64,000 nucleotides of DNA from Nocardioides sp. IC4_145 (GCF_011250565.1 NZ_JAANMS010000016.1:1-64000), one strand, 5' to 3'. Positions 20,787 to 32,060 are shown, numbered from the stretch's first letter. Notes: generated by a model not told the origin, from the letters alone. Numbers and translations: made by a program.

Positions 20787-21197
20787 GTGCGCACCCTCCT
20801 CGCGACGTCGGCCCTGCTGGTCGCCACCGCCCTGCTCGGCGCCTGCTCGGAGGCGGAGGACGCCGTCCGCGGGGCCGCTGAGGACGCGGGCTGCGCGGTG
20901 GCGCAGCGAGCCGCGGACGAGGCCGAGCGGCGCGCCCGGGACGCGGTGGCCGACCTCGGCGCGGACCCGCAGGCGGCCCGGCGCGAGCTCGAGGGGATCC
21001 GGGAGGCGCTCCGAGCGGCGGAGGCCGGTCTGGGCGGCGAGACCCGCCGGCAGGTCGGGCGGGCGCGGGACGCCGTCGACGTGTTGCTGGGGCAGGCGCG
21101 GCGCGCCGCCGACGGGACGCGCGTCGACGACGAGGCGGTCGCTGACGCCGAGCGCCGGCTCGACGACGCTGTCGGCGAGATCACGACCGTCTGCTGA
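20787..21197 (+). CDS. Small helical lipoprotein, function unknown
   Basis: 136 aa. Signal RTLLATSALLVATALLGAC with lipobox LGAC; the mature part is nearly all charged amphipathic helix (AERRARDAVADL, RRELEGIREALRAAEAGL, DAERRLDDAVGEI), likely a coiled coil. Cysteines also occur at AGCAV and at the extreme C-terminus (TTVC), so a disulfide is possible. GTG start chosen because the hydrophobic signal begins directly after it. No recognised family. Confidence 0.65.
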   Translation: MRTLLATSALLVATALLGACSEAEDAVRGAAEDAGCAVAQRAADEAERRARDAVADLGADPQAARRELEGIREALRAAEAGLGGETRRQVGRARDAVDVLLGQARRAADGTRVDDEAVADAERRLDDAVGEITTVC

Positions 21198-21277
21198 GCC
21201 TCGGGGGCCGGCGGCGGAATAGGCCGGCGCCCGGCGCCGGTTGGAGGATGAGCACGTCCCCCCGACCGGAAGGCCCC

Positions 21278-22516
21278 ATGACCTCCACCGCGCCCGCGAC
21301 CGCGCCTGCCGGCGACGTCGCCACCCCGGCCGGGGGTCGCCGCTTCGTGCTGGCCGTGCTCGCGCTGGCCGTGGGCGGCTTCGCGATCGGCACCACCGAG
21401 TTCGTGACGATGGGGCTGCTGCCCCAGATCGCCGAGGGGATCGGCGTCTCCGAGCCCACCGCCGGCCACGTGATCTCGGCGTACGCGTTGGGCGTCGTGG
21501 TCGGCGTGCCGATCCTCTCGTTCTTCGCCGCCCGGCTCCCGCGCCGCGGCCTGCTCGTCGGGCTGATGGGGGCGTACGCCGCGTTCAACCTGCTCAGCGC
21601 GGCCGCGACCGGCTACGGGTTGCTGACGCTGGCCCGCTTCCTCGACGGCCTCCCGCACGGGGCTTACTTCGGCGTGGCCAGCCTGGTCGCGTCCAATCTC
21701 ACGACGCCGGAGAAGCGCGGTCGCGCGGTGGCCAGCGTGATGCTCGGCCTGAGCGTGGCGAACGTCGTCGGCGTGCCGGCCGCGACCTGGGTCGGCCAGC
21801 ACCTGGGCTGGCGGGCGGCGTACGTCATCACCGCGGCCATCGCCGGGCTCACCATGCTGCTGATCCTCGCGTTCGTGCCGTCGGTGCCGGGCGACAAGGA
21901 GGCGACCGGCCGCGCGGAGGCGCGCGACTTCTTCACCAACCGCCAGGTGTGGATGACGATGGCGGCCGGTGCGATCGGCTTCGGCGGCATGTTCGCCGTC
22001 TACTCCTACATCGCGACCACCGTCACCGACGTCGGCGGGCTCGGCAGCGGCACGGTGCCGTTCTTCCTGCTCGCCTTCGGGCTCGGCATGGTCGCCGGCA
22101 CCTGGCTGGGCGGCGAGCTCGCGGCCTGGTCGGTCTTCCGCTCGCTCATCTGGTCCGGCATCGGGTCGACGTTCGTGATGCTGCTCTTCTGGGCGGTCGC
22201 GCCCTTCGGCTGGTGGCTGCTCCCGGTCGTCTTCCTCATCACCGCGGTCGGGTCGGTGCTCGTCACCAACCTGCAGATCCGGTTGATGGACGTCGCCGGC
22301 AACGCGGTCACCCTCGGCGCGGCGATGAACCACGCCGCCCTGAACCTCGCCAACGCGCTCGGCGCCTGGCTCGGCGGCCTCGTCATCGCCGCCGGCCTCG
22401 GCTACCGCGCGCCCGCCCTCGTCGGCGCCGGCCTGTCGGTGCTCGGCGTCGCGATCCTGCTGTGGTCCGCGGTGGTCCACCGCAACGGCCGCGCCGCGGA
22501 CGCCCGCCGGGCCTGA
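21278..22516 (+). CDS. MFS transporter, DHA1/AraJ-type exporter
   Basis: 412 aa with 12 predicted TM helices. The first helix carries AVGGFAIGTTEFVTMGLLPQ, a hallmark of the AraJ/Cml-type drug and sugar exporters. The conserved loop LPRRGLLVGLMGAY follows helix 2 to 3, and LDGLPHGAYFGVASLVA is typical for this branch. ATG at 21278 has GGAAGG 5 nt upstream; an ATG 30 nt earlier is in frame but has poor spacing. Substrate not predictable. It stands alone between a lipoprotein and trpS. Confidence 0.88.
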   Translation: MTSTAPATAPAGDVATPAGGRRFVLAVLALAVGGFAIGTTEFVTMGLLPQIAEGIGVSEPTAGHVISAYALGVVVGVPILSFFAARLPRRGLLVGLMGAYAAFNLLSAAATGYGLLTLARFLDGLPHGAYFGVASLVASNLTTPEKRGRAVASVMLGLSVANVVGVPAATWVGQHLGWRAAYVITAAIAGLTMLLILAFVPSVPGDKEATGRAEARDFFTNRQVWMTMAAGAIGFGGMFAVYSYIATTVTDVGGLGSGTVPFFLLAFGLGMVAGTWLGGELAAWSVFRSLIWSGIGSTFVMLLFWAVAPFGWWLLPVVFLITAVGSVLVTNLQIRLMDVAGNAVTLGAAMNHAALNLANALGAWLGGLVIAAGLGYRAPALVGAGLSVLGVAILLWSAVVHRNGRAADARRA

Positions 22517-23668
<1,152 letters not shown>

Positions 23669-23677
23669 GGTCGGGGA

Positions 23678-24190
23678 ATGCCGACGATCGGGGTTGCCGT
23701 CGCGATCCCTGAGCCCTGGGCGAGCGAGCTCCAGGACTACCGGACCGCCCTCGGGGACACGACCGCGACGATGATCCCCACGCACATCACGCTGGTCCCG
23801 CCGACCGAGCTGGCCGAGAGCGACCTGGCGGCCGTCGAGGAGCACCTGGCCGCGGTGGCGGCCGCGCAGCAGACGTTCCTCGTGCACCTGCGGGGGACCG
23901 GGACGTTCCGGCCGGTCTCGCCGGTGGTGTTCGTCTCCCTGGTCGAGGGGATCTCCTCGTGCGAGCAGCTGGCCGCCGCCGTGCGCCGCGGGCCGCTCGC
24001 GGTCGACCTGGAGTACCCCTACCACCCGCACGTCACCATCGCCCACCACCTGGGCGACGACCAGCTGGACCGGGCCTTCGACGACCTCGCCGACTTCGAG
24101 TGCGAGTTCCTCGTCGGGGAGTTCCACCTCTACGTGCACGACGAGACGCTCGGCTGGCAGCCCAGCCGGGACTTCACGCTCGGGGGCTGA
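23678..24190 (+). CDS. 2H phosphoesterase (2'-5' RNA ligase-like)
   Basis: 170 aa. Two HxT motifs define the 2H family: PTHITLVPP near residue 36 and HPHVTIAHHL near residue 117, in the usual two-lobed arrangement. Such enzymes act on cyclic phosphodiesters of RNA or nucleotides; the substrate here is unknown. A TAGGGT -10 hexamer (23666-23671) contains the trpS stop TAG and is 6 nt before this ATG, giving a leaderless start. The order trpS - 2H - YihY is common in Actinobacteria. Confidence 0.85.
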   Translation: MPTIGVAVAIPEPWASELQDYRTALGDTTATMIPTHITLVPPTELAESDLAAVEEHLAAVAAAQQTFLVHLRGTGTFRPVSPVVFVSLVEGISSCEQLAAAVRRGPLAVDLEYPYHPHVTIAHHLGDDQLDRAFDDLADFECEFLVGEFHLYVHDETLGWQPSRDFTLGG

Positions 24191-24250
24191 GCGCCGGGAC
24201 CGGCCGGGGGACCGGCCGGGGCTCGGCGAGGTGGTGGGTACCTGCTCCGC

Positions 24251-25297
24251 ATGCCAGCGATCCAGGAACGGGTGTCCGAGGGCGTCCAGGACGTACGCCG
24301 ACGCCGGCCGTTCGTGGACCACCTGGTGCGGATGCAGGAGCACTACGGGTCGGTCCAGGCCTCGCAGCAGGCCGGCGCGGTGACGTACTTCGCCTTCCTG
24401 TCCTTCTTCCCGATCCTCGCGCTGTCGTTCTTCACCGTCGGTCTGGTCTCGGAGGTCTACCCCGACGCGAACCGCAACCTGCGCGACGCGATCGACTCGG
24501 TGCTCCCCGGCATCGTCGGTCCGGACGAGGGACAGGTGTCGCTCGAGCAGATCCGCACCTTCCGTGGGTGGGCGGCGCTCCTCGGTCTCGCCGGTGTCCT
24601 CTACTCCGGCCTCGGCTGGCTCTCGGCGATGCGGGCCGCCCTGCAGACCGTCTTCGCCATGCCGCGCCGTGAGCACCCGAACTTCGTCGTCGGCAAGCTC
24701 CGCGACGCGCTCACGCTCGTCGTCATCGGCACCGTGCTGCTGGTGGCGGTCGCGGTCGCGGGGTTCGTGGGGAGCTTCTCCGAGGACATCCTCGACTGGC
24801 TCGGGCTCGACCAGGAGCTGGGCTGGCTGGTCAGGCTGCTCACCATCGCGCTCGGTCTCGCGGCCAACACCGTGCTGTTCTACGCGCTCTACGCCCTGCT
24901 CGCCCAGCCCCGCCTGCCGCGCTCCTCCCTGCTGCAGGCCGCCCTGCTCGGCGCGCTCGGCTTCGAGGCGCTCAAGCAGCTCTCCGGCGTGCTGCTGGCC
25001 TCTACCAAGGAGCAGCCGGCGTTCCAGGCGTTCGGCATCGCGCTGATCCTGCTGGTCTGGATCAACTACTTCTCGCGGGTCGTGCTGTACTCGGCTGCGT
25101 TCGCGTACACCTCGCCCGCGGCGGTCGCCCAGCGCGTGCTGGAGCCGGCCGACCCGGTGCAGGGACCGCGGACGCCCACACCGGCGGAGCTGCACGCGCA
25201 GCACTCCGGCGTGAGGACCGCGCTCGCCCCGTTCGCGGTCGGAGGAGCGGCCGCCCTGGGCGCGGTCGCGCTGCTGAGGAGGAAGAGGACCGGATGA
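24251..25297 (+). CDS. YihY/virulence factor BrkB family membrane protein
   Basis: 348 aa. Six TM helices with family motifs AGAVTYFAFLSFFPILAL in helix 1, GLGWLSAMRAALQTVF and LILLVWINYFSRVVLYSAAF near the end. The C-terminal ~60 residues are Pro-rich, with one more hydrophobic segment and the basic end RRKRTG. A TACCTG hexamer lies 6 nt before the ATG. It overlaps the next gene by ATGA. Function of YihY proteins is unsettled. Confidence 0.9.
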   Translation: MPAIQERVSEGVQDVRRRRPFVDHLVRMQEHYGSVQASQQAGAVTYFAFLSFFPILALSFFTVGLVSEVYPDANRNLRDAIDSVLPGIVGPDEGQVSLEQIRTFRGWAALLGLAGVLYSGLGWLSAMRAALQTVFAMPRREHPNFVVGKLRDALTLVVIGTVLLVAVAVAGFVGSFSEDILDWLGLDQELGWLVRLLTIALGLAANTVLFYALYALLAQPRLPRSSLLQAALLGALGFEALKQLSGVLLASTKEQPAFQAFGIALILLVWINYFSRVVLYSAAFAYTSPAAVAQRVLEPADPVQGPRTPTPAELHAQHSGVRTALAPFAVGGAAALGAVALLRRKRTG

Positions 25298-25536
25298 GGT
25301 TCGAACGACGTCACGGCTGGCTGCTGGTGGGGGTCGCGGCGTGGAACGTCCTGACCTACGCGATGTTCACCCGCAACCTGTGGAACGCCCACGCCGAGGG
25401 CGAGGACCGCCCCACGGGCTACTGGGTCGCCCACACCGTGCTCATCGTGGTCAACCTCGCCATCGCCGTCGTGCTGGGCCGGCTCGGCGTCCGTGCGTTG
25501 CGGGGGCAGGCGCAGGAGTCACCGGTTAACCGGTGA
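25294..25536 (+). CDS. SCO4848-type small membrane protein
   Basis: 80 aa with two TM helices (HGWLLVGVAAWNVLTYAMF; VAHTVLIVVNLAIAVVLG) separated by the loop AHAEGEDRPTGYW. Position after YihY fits the SCO4848 family of Streptomyces. The ATG overlaps the YihY stop (ATGA), so translation is coupled. The last five residues (SPVNR) and the stop codon are encoded by a 20-bp perfect palindrome belonging to the element described next; the original C-terminus may have been replaced. Confidence 0.72.
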   Translation: MRFERRHGWLLVGVAAWNVLTYAMFTRNLWNAHAEGEDRPTGYWVAHTVLIVVNLAIAVVLGRLGVRALRGQAQESPVNR

Positions 25537-25577
25537 CCCCTGCACATATCGGGGCAGATCTGCCCCTATATGTGCAG
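25518..25577. repeat. Left palindrome pair (A and B) of the 25.5-26.8 kb element
   Basis: A: perfect 20-bp palindrome 25518-25537, half-site GTCACCGGTT. B: 38-bp palindrome 25540-25577, half-site CTGCACATAT plus GGGGCAGA centred on AGATCT, with one mismatched pair (25550/25567). A sequence 22 of 23 identical to A plus its flank recurs at 26758-26780, and a diverged B recurs next to it in mirror order. Confidence 0.9.
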
Positions 25578-25620
25578 CACTCCCCTGAGATGTGGGGGCA
25601 GGACCGCCCTGCGAAGCAGG

Positions 25621-25630
25621 TTGTCCACAG
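25621..25630 (+). promoter_or_regulatory. TTGTCCACAG box upstream of the DUF559-type gene
   Basis: TTGTCCACA equals the actinobacterial DnaA-box consensus. It ends 50 nt before the ATG at 25681. The second gene of this type has GTCCACAG ending 51 nt before its ATG, so position is conserved. A regulatory or promoter role is inferred. Confidence 0.5.
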
Positions 25631-25680
25631 GCCAGCGGAGCGGTGGTGTCGCCAGTTGGGGCCGCGGGCACGACGCCTGC

Positions 25681-26682
25681 ATGATGCTTCGCGACTGGCG
25701 GTCCTACCCGCCGCTCACCCTGCGCCGGGAGCTGCTGGCGCGCGGGTGGGACGACCGGGCCATCTCCCGGGCCGTCCGAGCCGGCGACTTGGTGCGGGTG
25801 CGTTACGGCTCCTACGCCGACGGGCAGCTGTGGCGCACCTTGACCAGCGCCGAGAAGTACGCCGCGCGCTGTCACGCCGTCCAGCGGCGGGCCGCCAGCG
25901 AGCTAGTCCTGTCGCACGTCTCGGCGCTTCCGGCGTACGGCGCGCCCCTCTGGGGACTCGACCTGGACGTCGTGCACGGCACGCGGAAGGACGCCCGGGC
26001 AGGTCGGAAGGAGGCCGGCGTGCATCAGCACGCGGGCCTCCTGCTGCCGGTGGACTTCGCCCCGGTCGACGGGGTCGACGTGACCTCGGCGGCGAGGACC
26101 GCGCTCGAGATCACCACGATCGCGCCGGTCGAGCCGTCCCTGGTCGTGGTCAACCACCTTCTCCACGCCGGGCACGTCACGCTGCCCGAGCTGTGGGCGC
26201 GCTACGGGTCGACGGTGACGATCGAGCGCGATCGCTTGGGCGTCGTGTCCCCGTCGGCCACCTCGATGCGGCGGTGGCCGGGGAGCCTGCGCACCGAGCT
26301 GGTGCTGAGGCTCGCGGACGCCCGCTGCGAGAGCGTGGCGGAGAGCCGACTGTTGTTCCTGTGCTGGGACCGCGGCCTGGTGATGCCGGTGCCGCAGCAC
26401 GAGGTCCGGGACACGACGGGCCGCATCGTCGCGCGGGTGGACTTCGCGTGGCCGGAGCTCGGCGTGTTCCTCGAGGTCGACGGCAGGGTCAAGTACACCG
26501 ACCTCGTCCCCGCGGGGGAGTCCGCCGCGGACGTCGTCCTGCGCGAGAAGCGCCGCGAGGAGCTGGTGACCGAGCTGACCGGCTGGCGGTGCATCCGCGT
26601 CACCTGGGCCGACCTCGAGCACCCGGAGCGGCTCGTCGCTCGGATTCGTGCCGCGCTGAACGGTCGTCGCCGGGCGAGCTGA
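25681..26682 (+). CDS. AbiEi-like N-terminal / DUF559-type endonuclease-like protein
   Basis: 333 aa. The N-terminus (RRELLARGWDDRAISRAVRA, then GDLVRVRYGSYAD) resembles the winged-helix of AbiEi-type antitoxins: an HTH followed by the G-x-Y wing. A middle region (LVLSHVSALPAYGAPLWGLD) is typical of these solitary proteins. The C-terminus has the PD-(D/E)xK-like pattern of DUF559/Vsr nucleases: VDFAWPELGVFLEVDG, then REKRREELVTELTGWRCIRV. No AbiEii nucleotidyltransferase partner is adjacent. ATG at 25681 or 25684. Palindromes flank it on both sides. Role unknown; nuclease activity is not shown. Confidence 0.78.
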   Translation: MMLRDWRSYPPLTLRRELLARGWDDRAISRAVRAGDLVRVRYGSYADGQLWRTLTSAEKYAARCHAVQRRAASELVLSHVSALPAYGAPLWGLDLDVVHGTRKDARAGRKEAGVHQHAGLLLPVDFAPVDGVDVTSAARTALEITTIAPVEPSLVVVNHLLHAGHVTLPELWARYGSTVTIERDRLGVVSPSATSMRRWPGSLRTELVLRLADARCESVAESRLLFLCWDRGLVMPVPQHEVRDTTGRIVARVDFAWPELGVFLEVDGRVKYTDLVPAGESAADVVLREKRREELVTELTGWRCIRVTWADLEHPERLVARIRAALNGRRRAS

Positions 26683-26713
26683 GGGACCTCCGCCCTCAGC
26701 CGCTTCCCACGGC

Positions 26714-26780
26714 ACCCCCTCGCATACCGGGGGAGATCTGCCGTGGTGTGCGATGGGGTCACCGGTGAACCGGTGACCCC
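26714..26780. repeat. Right palindrome pair (B' and A') of the element
   Basis: B': imperfect palindrome 26714-26752 or so, arms ACCCCCTCGCATACC and GGTGTGCGATGGGGT (13 of 15 paired) around a GAGATCTGCC core shared with the left B. A': 26755-26780, arms GGGGTCACCGGT and ACCGGTGACCCC with 2 nt between. A' matches the left A in 22 of 23 positions. Confidence 0.85.
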
Positions 26781-26827
26781 AACACCCCCGCCGCCCCAAC
26801 ACCCCGGATCCGGGCGGCCCGGACGCG

Positions 26828-26864
26828 ACGACGGCCCCTCCCCGGGCGGGGGAGGGGCCGTCGT
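26828..26864 (-). terminator. Hairpin terminator of the sdh operon
   Basis: Stem ACGACGGCCCCTCCCC (26828-26843) with GGGGAGGGGCCGTCGT (26849-26864), 5-nt loop, 29 bp beyond the sdhB stop. Confidence 0.85.
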
Positions 26865-26892
26865 ACGACGTGCGGTCAGCCGCGGGCCAGGA

Positions 26893-27632
26893 TCAGCGAC
26901 CCTGCTTGAGCGCGGTGCGCAGGTCCTTGTTGAGCTGGGAGATCACGTCGAGCGGGATCTCCTTGGGGCAGGCGGCGGTGCACTCGCCGATGTTGGTGCA
27001 GCCACCGAAGCCCTCGGCGTCGTGCTGGCCGACCATGTTGACGACGCGGTCGTAGCGCTCCGGCTGGCCCTGGGGAAGCTCGCCGAGGTGGGTGATCTTG
27101 GCACCCATGAACAGCGAGGCCGAGCCGTTGGGGCAGGCCGCGACGCAGGCGCCGCAGGCGATGCAGGTGGCGACGTCGAAGGCGCGGTCGGCCTTCTTCT
27201 TCTCCACCGGCGCCGCGTGGGCGTCGGGGGCGGAGCCGGTGTTGGCCGAGATGTAGCCGCCGGCCTGGATGATCCGGTCGAACGCGCTGCGGTCGACGAT
27301 GAGGTCGCGCAGCACCGGGAACACGTCGGAGCGCCACGGCTCGATCGTGATGTCGTCGCCGTCCTTGAACGAGCGCATGTGCAGCTGGCAGGTCGTGGTG
27401 ACCTCCGGGCCGTGCGCCTGGCCGTTGATCATCAGGCCGCAGTTGCCGCAGATGCCCTCGCGACAGTCGGAGTCGAAGGCGACCGGCTCCTCGCCCTGCT
27501 CGTTGAGCTGCTCGTTGAGCACGTCGAGCATCTCGAGGAAGCTCATGTCCTCGGAGACGCCGTCGAGCTCGTACTTCTGCATCGACCCGGCCGACGCCGC
27601 GTCCCGCTGACGCCAGATGTTGAGGGTGAGTC

Positions 27633-27636
<4 letters not shown>
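26893..27636 (-). CDS. sdhB: Succinate dehydrogenase iron-sulfur subunit
   Basis: 247 aa. Carries electrons from FAD to the menaquinone site. [2Fe-2S] ligands are in [10 protein letters not shown] with a later TTTC; the [4Fe-4S] ligands are in [12 protein letters not shown]; the [3Fe-4S] ligands are in [12 protein letters not shown] plus the distal CP. The GTG start overlaps the sdhA stop (GTGA), so translation is coupled. Last gene of sdhCAB, ended by the hairpin at 26828. Confidence 0.97.
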
Positions 27637-29675
<2,039 letters not shown>

Positions 29676-29687
29676 GGTGCGCCTTCC

Positions 29688-30389
29688 TTACTTCTCGATG
29701 ATGCCGACGAGGACGGACAGGGGGACCAGCGAGAAGCCGCCGGCGACCACGACCGCGAGCACCCAACCGGCCTGCTTGGCGCGGGCGCGGGAGGAGGCGG
29801 TGTTGGTGAAGCCGAGCGTCTGGATCGCGCTGAACGTCCCGTGGTGCAGGTGGAAGCCGAGCGCGAGCATCGCCAGCAGGTAGATGACGGTCATCCACCA
29901 CAGGTCGAAGGACTCGACCATCAGGTTGTAGGGGTCGTTGGTGGCTCCACCGCTCGGGTTGACCTTGCCGACGGTGAAGTGCAGCAGGTGCCAGACGATG
30001 AACAGCAGCAGCGCCAGCCCGCCCCAGCGCATCGTGCGCGAGGAGAGCGAGGAGCTCTGGTTCTTCTTGACCTGGTACTTCACCGTGCGGGCCTTCGCGG
30101 CACGACGCCACAGCGCGACGGCGGCACCGACGTGCGCCACCAGCGCGATGACGAGCACGAGGCGCATCACCCAGAGGAAGCCCTCGTAGGGGAGCATCGG
30201 CTCGCCGAACTCGCGCAGGTGGTGGGCGTAGTCGTTGTACGCGTCGTGGCCGGCGAACGCCTTGAGGTTGCCGTACATGTGCGCGAGCACGTAGCCGATG
30301 AAGACGAGGCCGCTGACGGCCATGACGATCTTGAGCGCCACGGTGGAGCGCGTCGCGCGCGCCCCCTTGACGAGGGTCGGGGTTGCCAC
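29688..30389 (-). CDS. sdhC: Succinate dehydrogenase cytochrome b558 membrane subunit
   Basis: 233 aa, five TM helices, the one-subunit di-haem anchor that works with menaquinone; no sdhD follows, which is normal for this type. Candidate haem ligands lie in VLAHMYGNLKAF, LVAHVGAAVALW, IVWHLLHFTVGK and LGFHLHHGTFSA. GTG start; TAGCGT at 30398-30403 sits 8 nt before it, implying leaderless transcription of the operon. Order sdhC-sdhA-sdhB. Confidence 0.94.
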   Translation of the reverse strand: MATPTLVKGARATRSTVALKIVMAVSGLVFIGYVLAHMYGNLKAFAGHDAYNDYAHHLREFGEPMLPYEGFLWVMRLVLVIALVAHVGAAVALWRRAAKARTVKYQVKKNQSSSLSSRTMRWGGLALLLFIVWHLLHFTVGKVNPSGGATNDPYNLMVESFDLWWMTVIYLLAMLALGFHLHHGTFSAIQTLGFTNTASSRARAKQAGWVLAVVVAGGFSLVPLSVLVGIIEK

Positions 30390-30397
30390 GAGGGACC

Positions 30398-30403
30398 ACG
30401 CTA
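30398..30403 (-). promoter_or_regulatory. -10 hexamer TAGCGT of leaderless sdhCAB
   Basis: Read on the minus strand: TAGCGT, 8-nt spacer, then the GTG of sdhC. No SD sequence lies in the spacer. Confidence 0.55.
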
Positions 30404-30505
30404 CCTCTCGGCACCGGCGGCGGGGCGCGACAGGCGTGTGACATATGCCTTGTTACTCGCGGGTCAGGAACTTCCCGGGGCGGTCGCGCGTCGTCCTGGG
30501 GATGG

Positions 30506-31579
30506 TCACCGGCCGGCCGTGGAGGGCGTACGCCGCCCGGTGGACGCGGTGGCCAGCGGTGCGAGGTGCCGGTGCACGAGCTCGTCGACCGCGTCGGCCC
30601 AGGACCGCTCGGCGGCCAGCTCGCGAGCGCGCCGGCCCATGAGCGCGCGCTGTCCGTCGCCGGCGAGGACCGCCACGGCCCGCGCCGGTCCGAGCGGGTC
30701 GCCCGCCGGGTAGAGCAGCCCGGTCTCGAGTGGTCGGACCAGCTCGCGGGCACCGCCGGCCCGGGGTGCCACCACGGGCACGCCGCTCGCGGCGGCCGCG
30801 CGGAGGGCGTGGCAGCAGGTCTGCTCCTCCCCGGGGTGGACCAGCACGTCGAGGCTGGCCATCGCGACGGCGAGGTCCCCTGCGGCGAGCGCCCCGGTGA
30901 GCTTCGCGCCGGGCAGTCGGGCGGCGAGCCAGTCCCGCTGCGGGCCGTCGCCGACGAGCACCGGGCGGATGCCGGGGACCTGCCCGAGCGTCGCCAGGCG
31001 GCGTACGCCGTCCCGCTTGTGGAGCCCGCCGACGTACCCGACCACGACCAGCGGGCCGTCGGCCGAGCGCGCCCGCGCCCACCGGTCGTGCAGCCACGGG
31101 TCGCGCAGCGCGGGGGTGAAGGCGGCCGTGTCGACGCCGGGCAGCCAGGTCTCCGCCGGGACCCCTGTCTCGGCGAGCCGGTCGGCGTGCCAGCGGGCGG
31201 TCACCACGACGCGGTCGGCCCGCGCGCCGACCCGCAGGCGCCACCGGTCGAGCGAGCCCGCGGGGACGGCCTGCTGCTGCACCACGACGGTCGGGATGCC
31301 GCTCCGACGGGCGTGGGCGAGGGCTCGGCGGCCGAGCGGACCCGGGTCGGTCACGTGCACGACGTTCGGTCGGTGGGCGTCGATCGCCGCCCGCACCTGG
31401 GCGCTCCGACGCTCCAGCGGCGTCACGCGGTCGACCCGGCACCTCCGGTAGTCCGTCATCCCGGGCGCGGGCGCCACCAGGCGCACGTCGTGCCCGAGGT
31501 CGACGAGCCGGTCCGTCGTCGCCTTGAGCGTCGGCTCGCCCGCCGGCCGGCAGGTCTCGGTCACCAGCGTGATCCGCAT
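30506..31579 (-). CDS. Glycosyltransferase family 4 (GT-B), MgtA/PimB-like
   Basis: 357 aa. N-terminal Rossmann half: MRITLVTETCRPAGEPTLKA, DLGHDVRLVAPAPG, NVVHVTDPGPLGRRAL. C-terminal half: WLPGVDTAAFTPALRD, VVGYVGGLHKRDGVRRL, VLVGDGPQRDWL, then DVLVHPGEEQTCCHALRAAA in place of the EPFGLVxLEA donor loop. The overall plan is that of actinobacterial alpha-mannosyltransferases acting on lipid glycans. The usual acidic E-x7-E donor site is partly degenerate (GEEQTCCHALRAA), so donor and activity are uncertain. Stands alone; divergent from the mutase operon. Confidence 0.82.
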   Translation of the reverse strand: MRITLVTETCRPAGEPTLKATTDRLVDLGHDVRLVAPAPGMTDYRRCRVDRVTPLERRSAQVRAAIDAHRPNVVHVTDPGPLGRRALAHARRSGIPTVVVQQQAVPAGSLDRWRLRVGARADRVVVTARWHADRLAETGVPAETWLPGVDTAAFTPALRDPWLHDRWARARSADGPLVVVGYVGGLHKRDGVRRLATLGQVPGIRPVLVGDGPQRDWLAARLPGAKLTGALAAGDLAVAMASLDVLVHPGEEQTCCHALRAAAASGVPVVAPRAGGARELVRPLETGLLYPAGDPLGPARAVAVLAGDGQRALMGRRARELAAERSWADAVDELVHRHLAPLATASTGRRTPSTAGR

Positions 31580-32037
31580 GCCCCCACCGTCGCCGCCGCA
31601 GGTGGCGGTGCGGCTGCGGGCGCGTGCACGACACGTGAACACCCGGTCCCGGGGTACGCCGGGGTGGGGTCGGGGCCTGCGGCGTCCGCCTGCGGTCCGG
31701 GGCCTCCGGCGGCCGCCTCCGGCTCCGACCTGCGCGGCGTACCCGGGGCCCGTGGCTCGGCCTCCGGCGCGGCGGCGGCCGAGGGGGCTGTGTCGGGACT
31801 CGATGATTGTGGTTGCGGCCCTGCGTCCCTGCTCAACCAGCGGGAGTCGGCGCTGGGGCCGCCTCCCTGCCCGACCGGTGGGGGATCGGCGCCGGGGCGC
31901 CTCCTGGTCCGCCGCCACGGCACCCGCCGGCGGCTGATCCGCCACGTCTGGCCCCAGGGATCCTCGACCTTCAGCAGCGGCACCGGGGCGGCGGGTGAGG
32001 TGGGGTCGAAAACGTCACACTCGGTGGCCACCGTCAC
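31561..32037 (-). CDS. Doubtful hypothetical protein
   Basis: 158 aa if real, starting with GTG at 32037. The first ~45 residues (TVATECDVFDPTSP; LLKVEDPWGQTWRISRRRVP) look protein-like, while the rest is low-complexity Pro/Ala/Gly. It overlaps the glycosyltransferase start by 19 nt. No SD is seen. It may be a short real gene with a disordered tail, or spurious. Confidence 0.3.
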   Translation of the reverse strand: MTVATECDVFDPTSPAAPVPLLKVEDPWGQTWRISRRRVPWRRTRRRPGADPPPVGQGGGPSADSRWLSRDAGPQPQSSSPDTAPSAAAAPEAEPRAPGTPRRSEPEAAAGGPGPQADAAGPDPTPAYPGTGCSRVVHAPAAAPPPAAATVGACGSRW

Positions 32038-32060
32038 GTGGCGTCCTTATCGTTCGCACC
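31580..32060. other. 481-bp region between glycosyltransferase and mutA
   Basis: GC-rich and low-complexity in its first half. It holds no convincing gene beyond the doubtful frame noted at 31561-32037. CCTGCTCAACCAGCGGGA near 31828 resembles short inverted motifs seen elsewhere in the window (17321). The right end carries the mutA promoter. No RNA gene recognised. Confidence 0.5.
32048..32053 (+). promoter_or_regulatory. -10 hexamer TATCGT of leaderless mutAB-meaB
   Basis: TATCGT, 7-nt spacer TCGCACC, then the ATG of mutA at 32061. Confidence 0.55.

Larger units (their letters stand above)
25518..26780. mobile_element. Candidate palindrome-bounded nuclease-gene element
   Basis: The outer palindrome (A), inner palindrome (B), gene, inner (B'), outer (A') are arranged as a mirror, giving ~60-bp imperfect terminal inverted repeats around one gene. 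The left end overlaps the stop of the upstream gene. No target-site duplication or transposase is seen. Mobility is inferred only from the architecture and from a comparable arrangement at 60.9-62.1 kb. Confidence 0.4.

Noticed and set aside
21248..21277. Upstream ATG as start of the MFS exporter
   Set aside because: Its only SD candidate is one base away, whereas the ATG at 21278 has GGAAGG with good spacing.
25621..25629. TTGTCCACA as part of a replication origin
   Set aside because: A single DnaA box with no cluster, no AT-rich unwinding region and no dnaA/dnaN nearby.
25681..26682. Functional AbiE toxin-antitoxin pair
   Set aside because: No AbiEii nucleotidyltransferase gene adjoins either AbiEi-like gene, and both end in a nuclease-like domain instead of an antitoxin C-terminus.
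30430..30465. TGTGAC half-site upstream of sdhC as a Crp/GlxR operator
   Set aside because: Only one half-site; the second half of TGTGA-N6-TCACA is not present.
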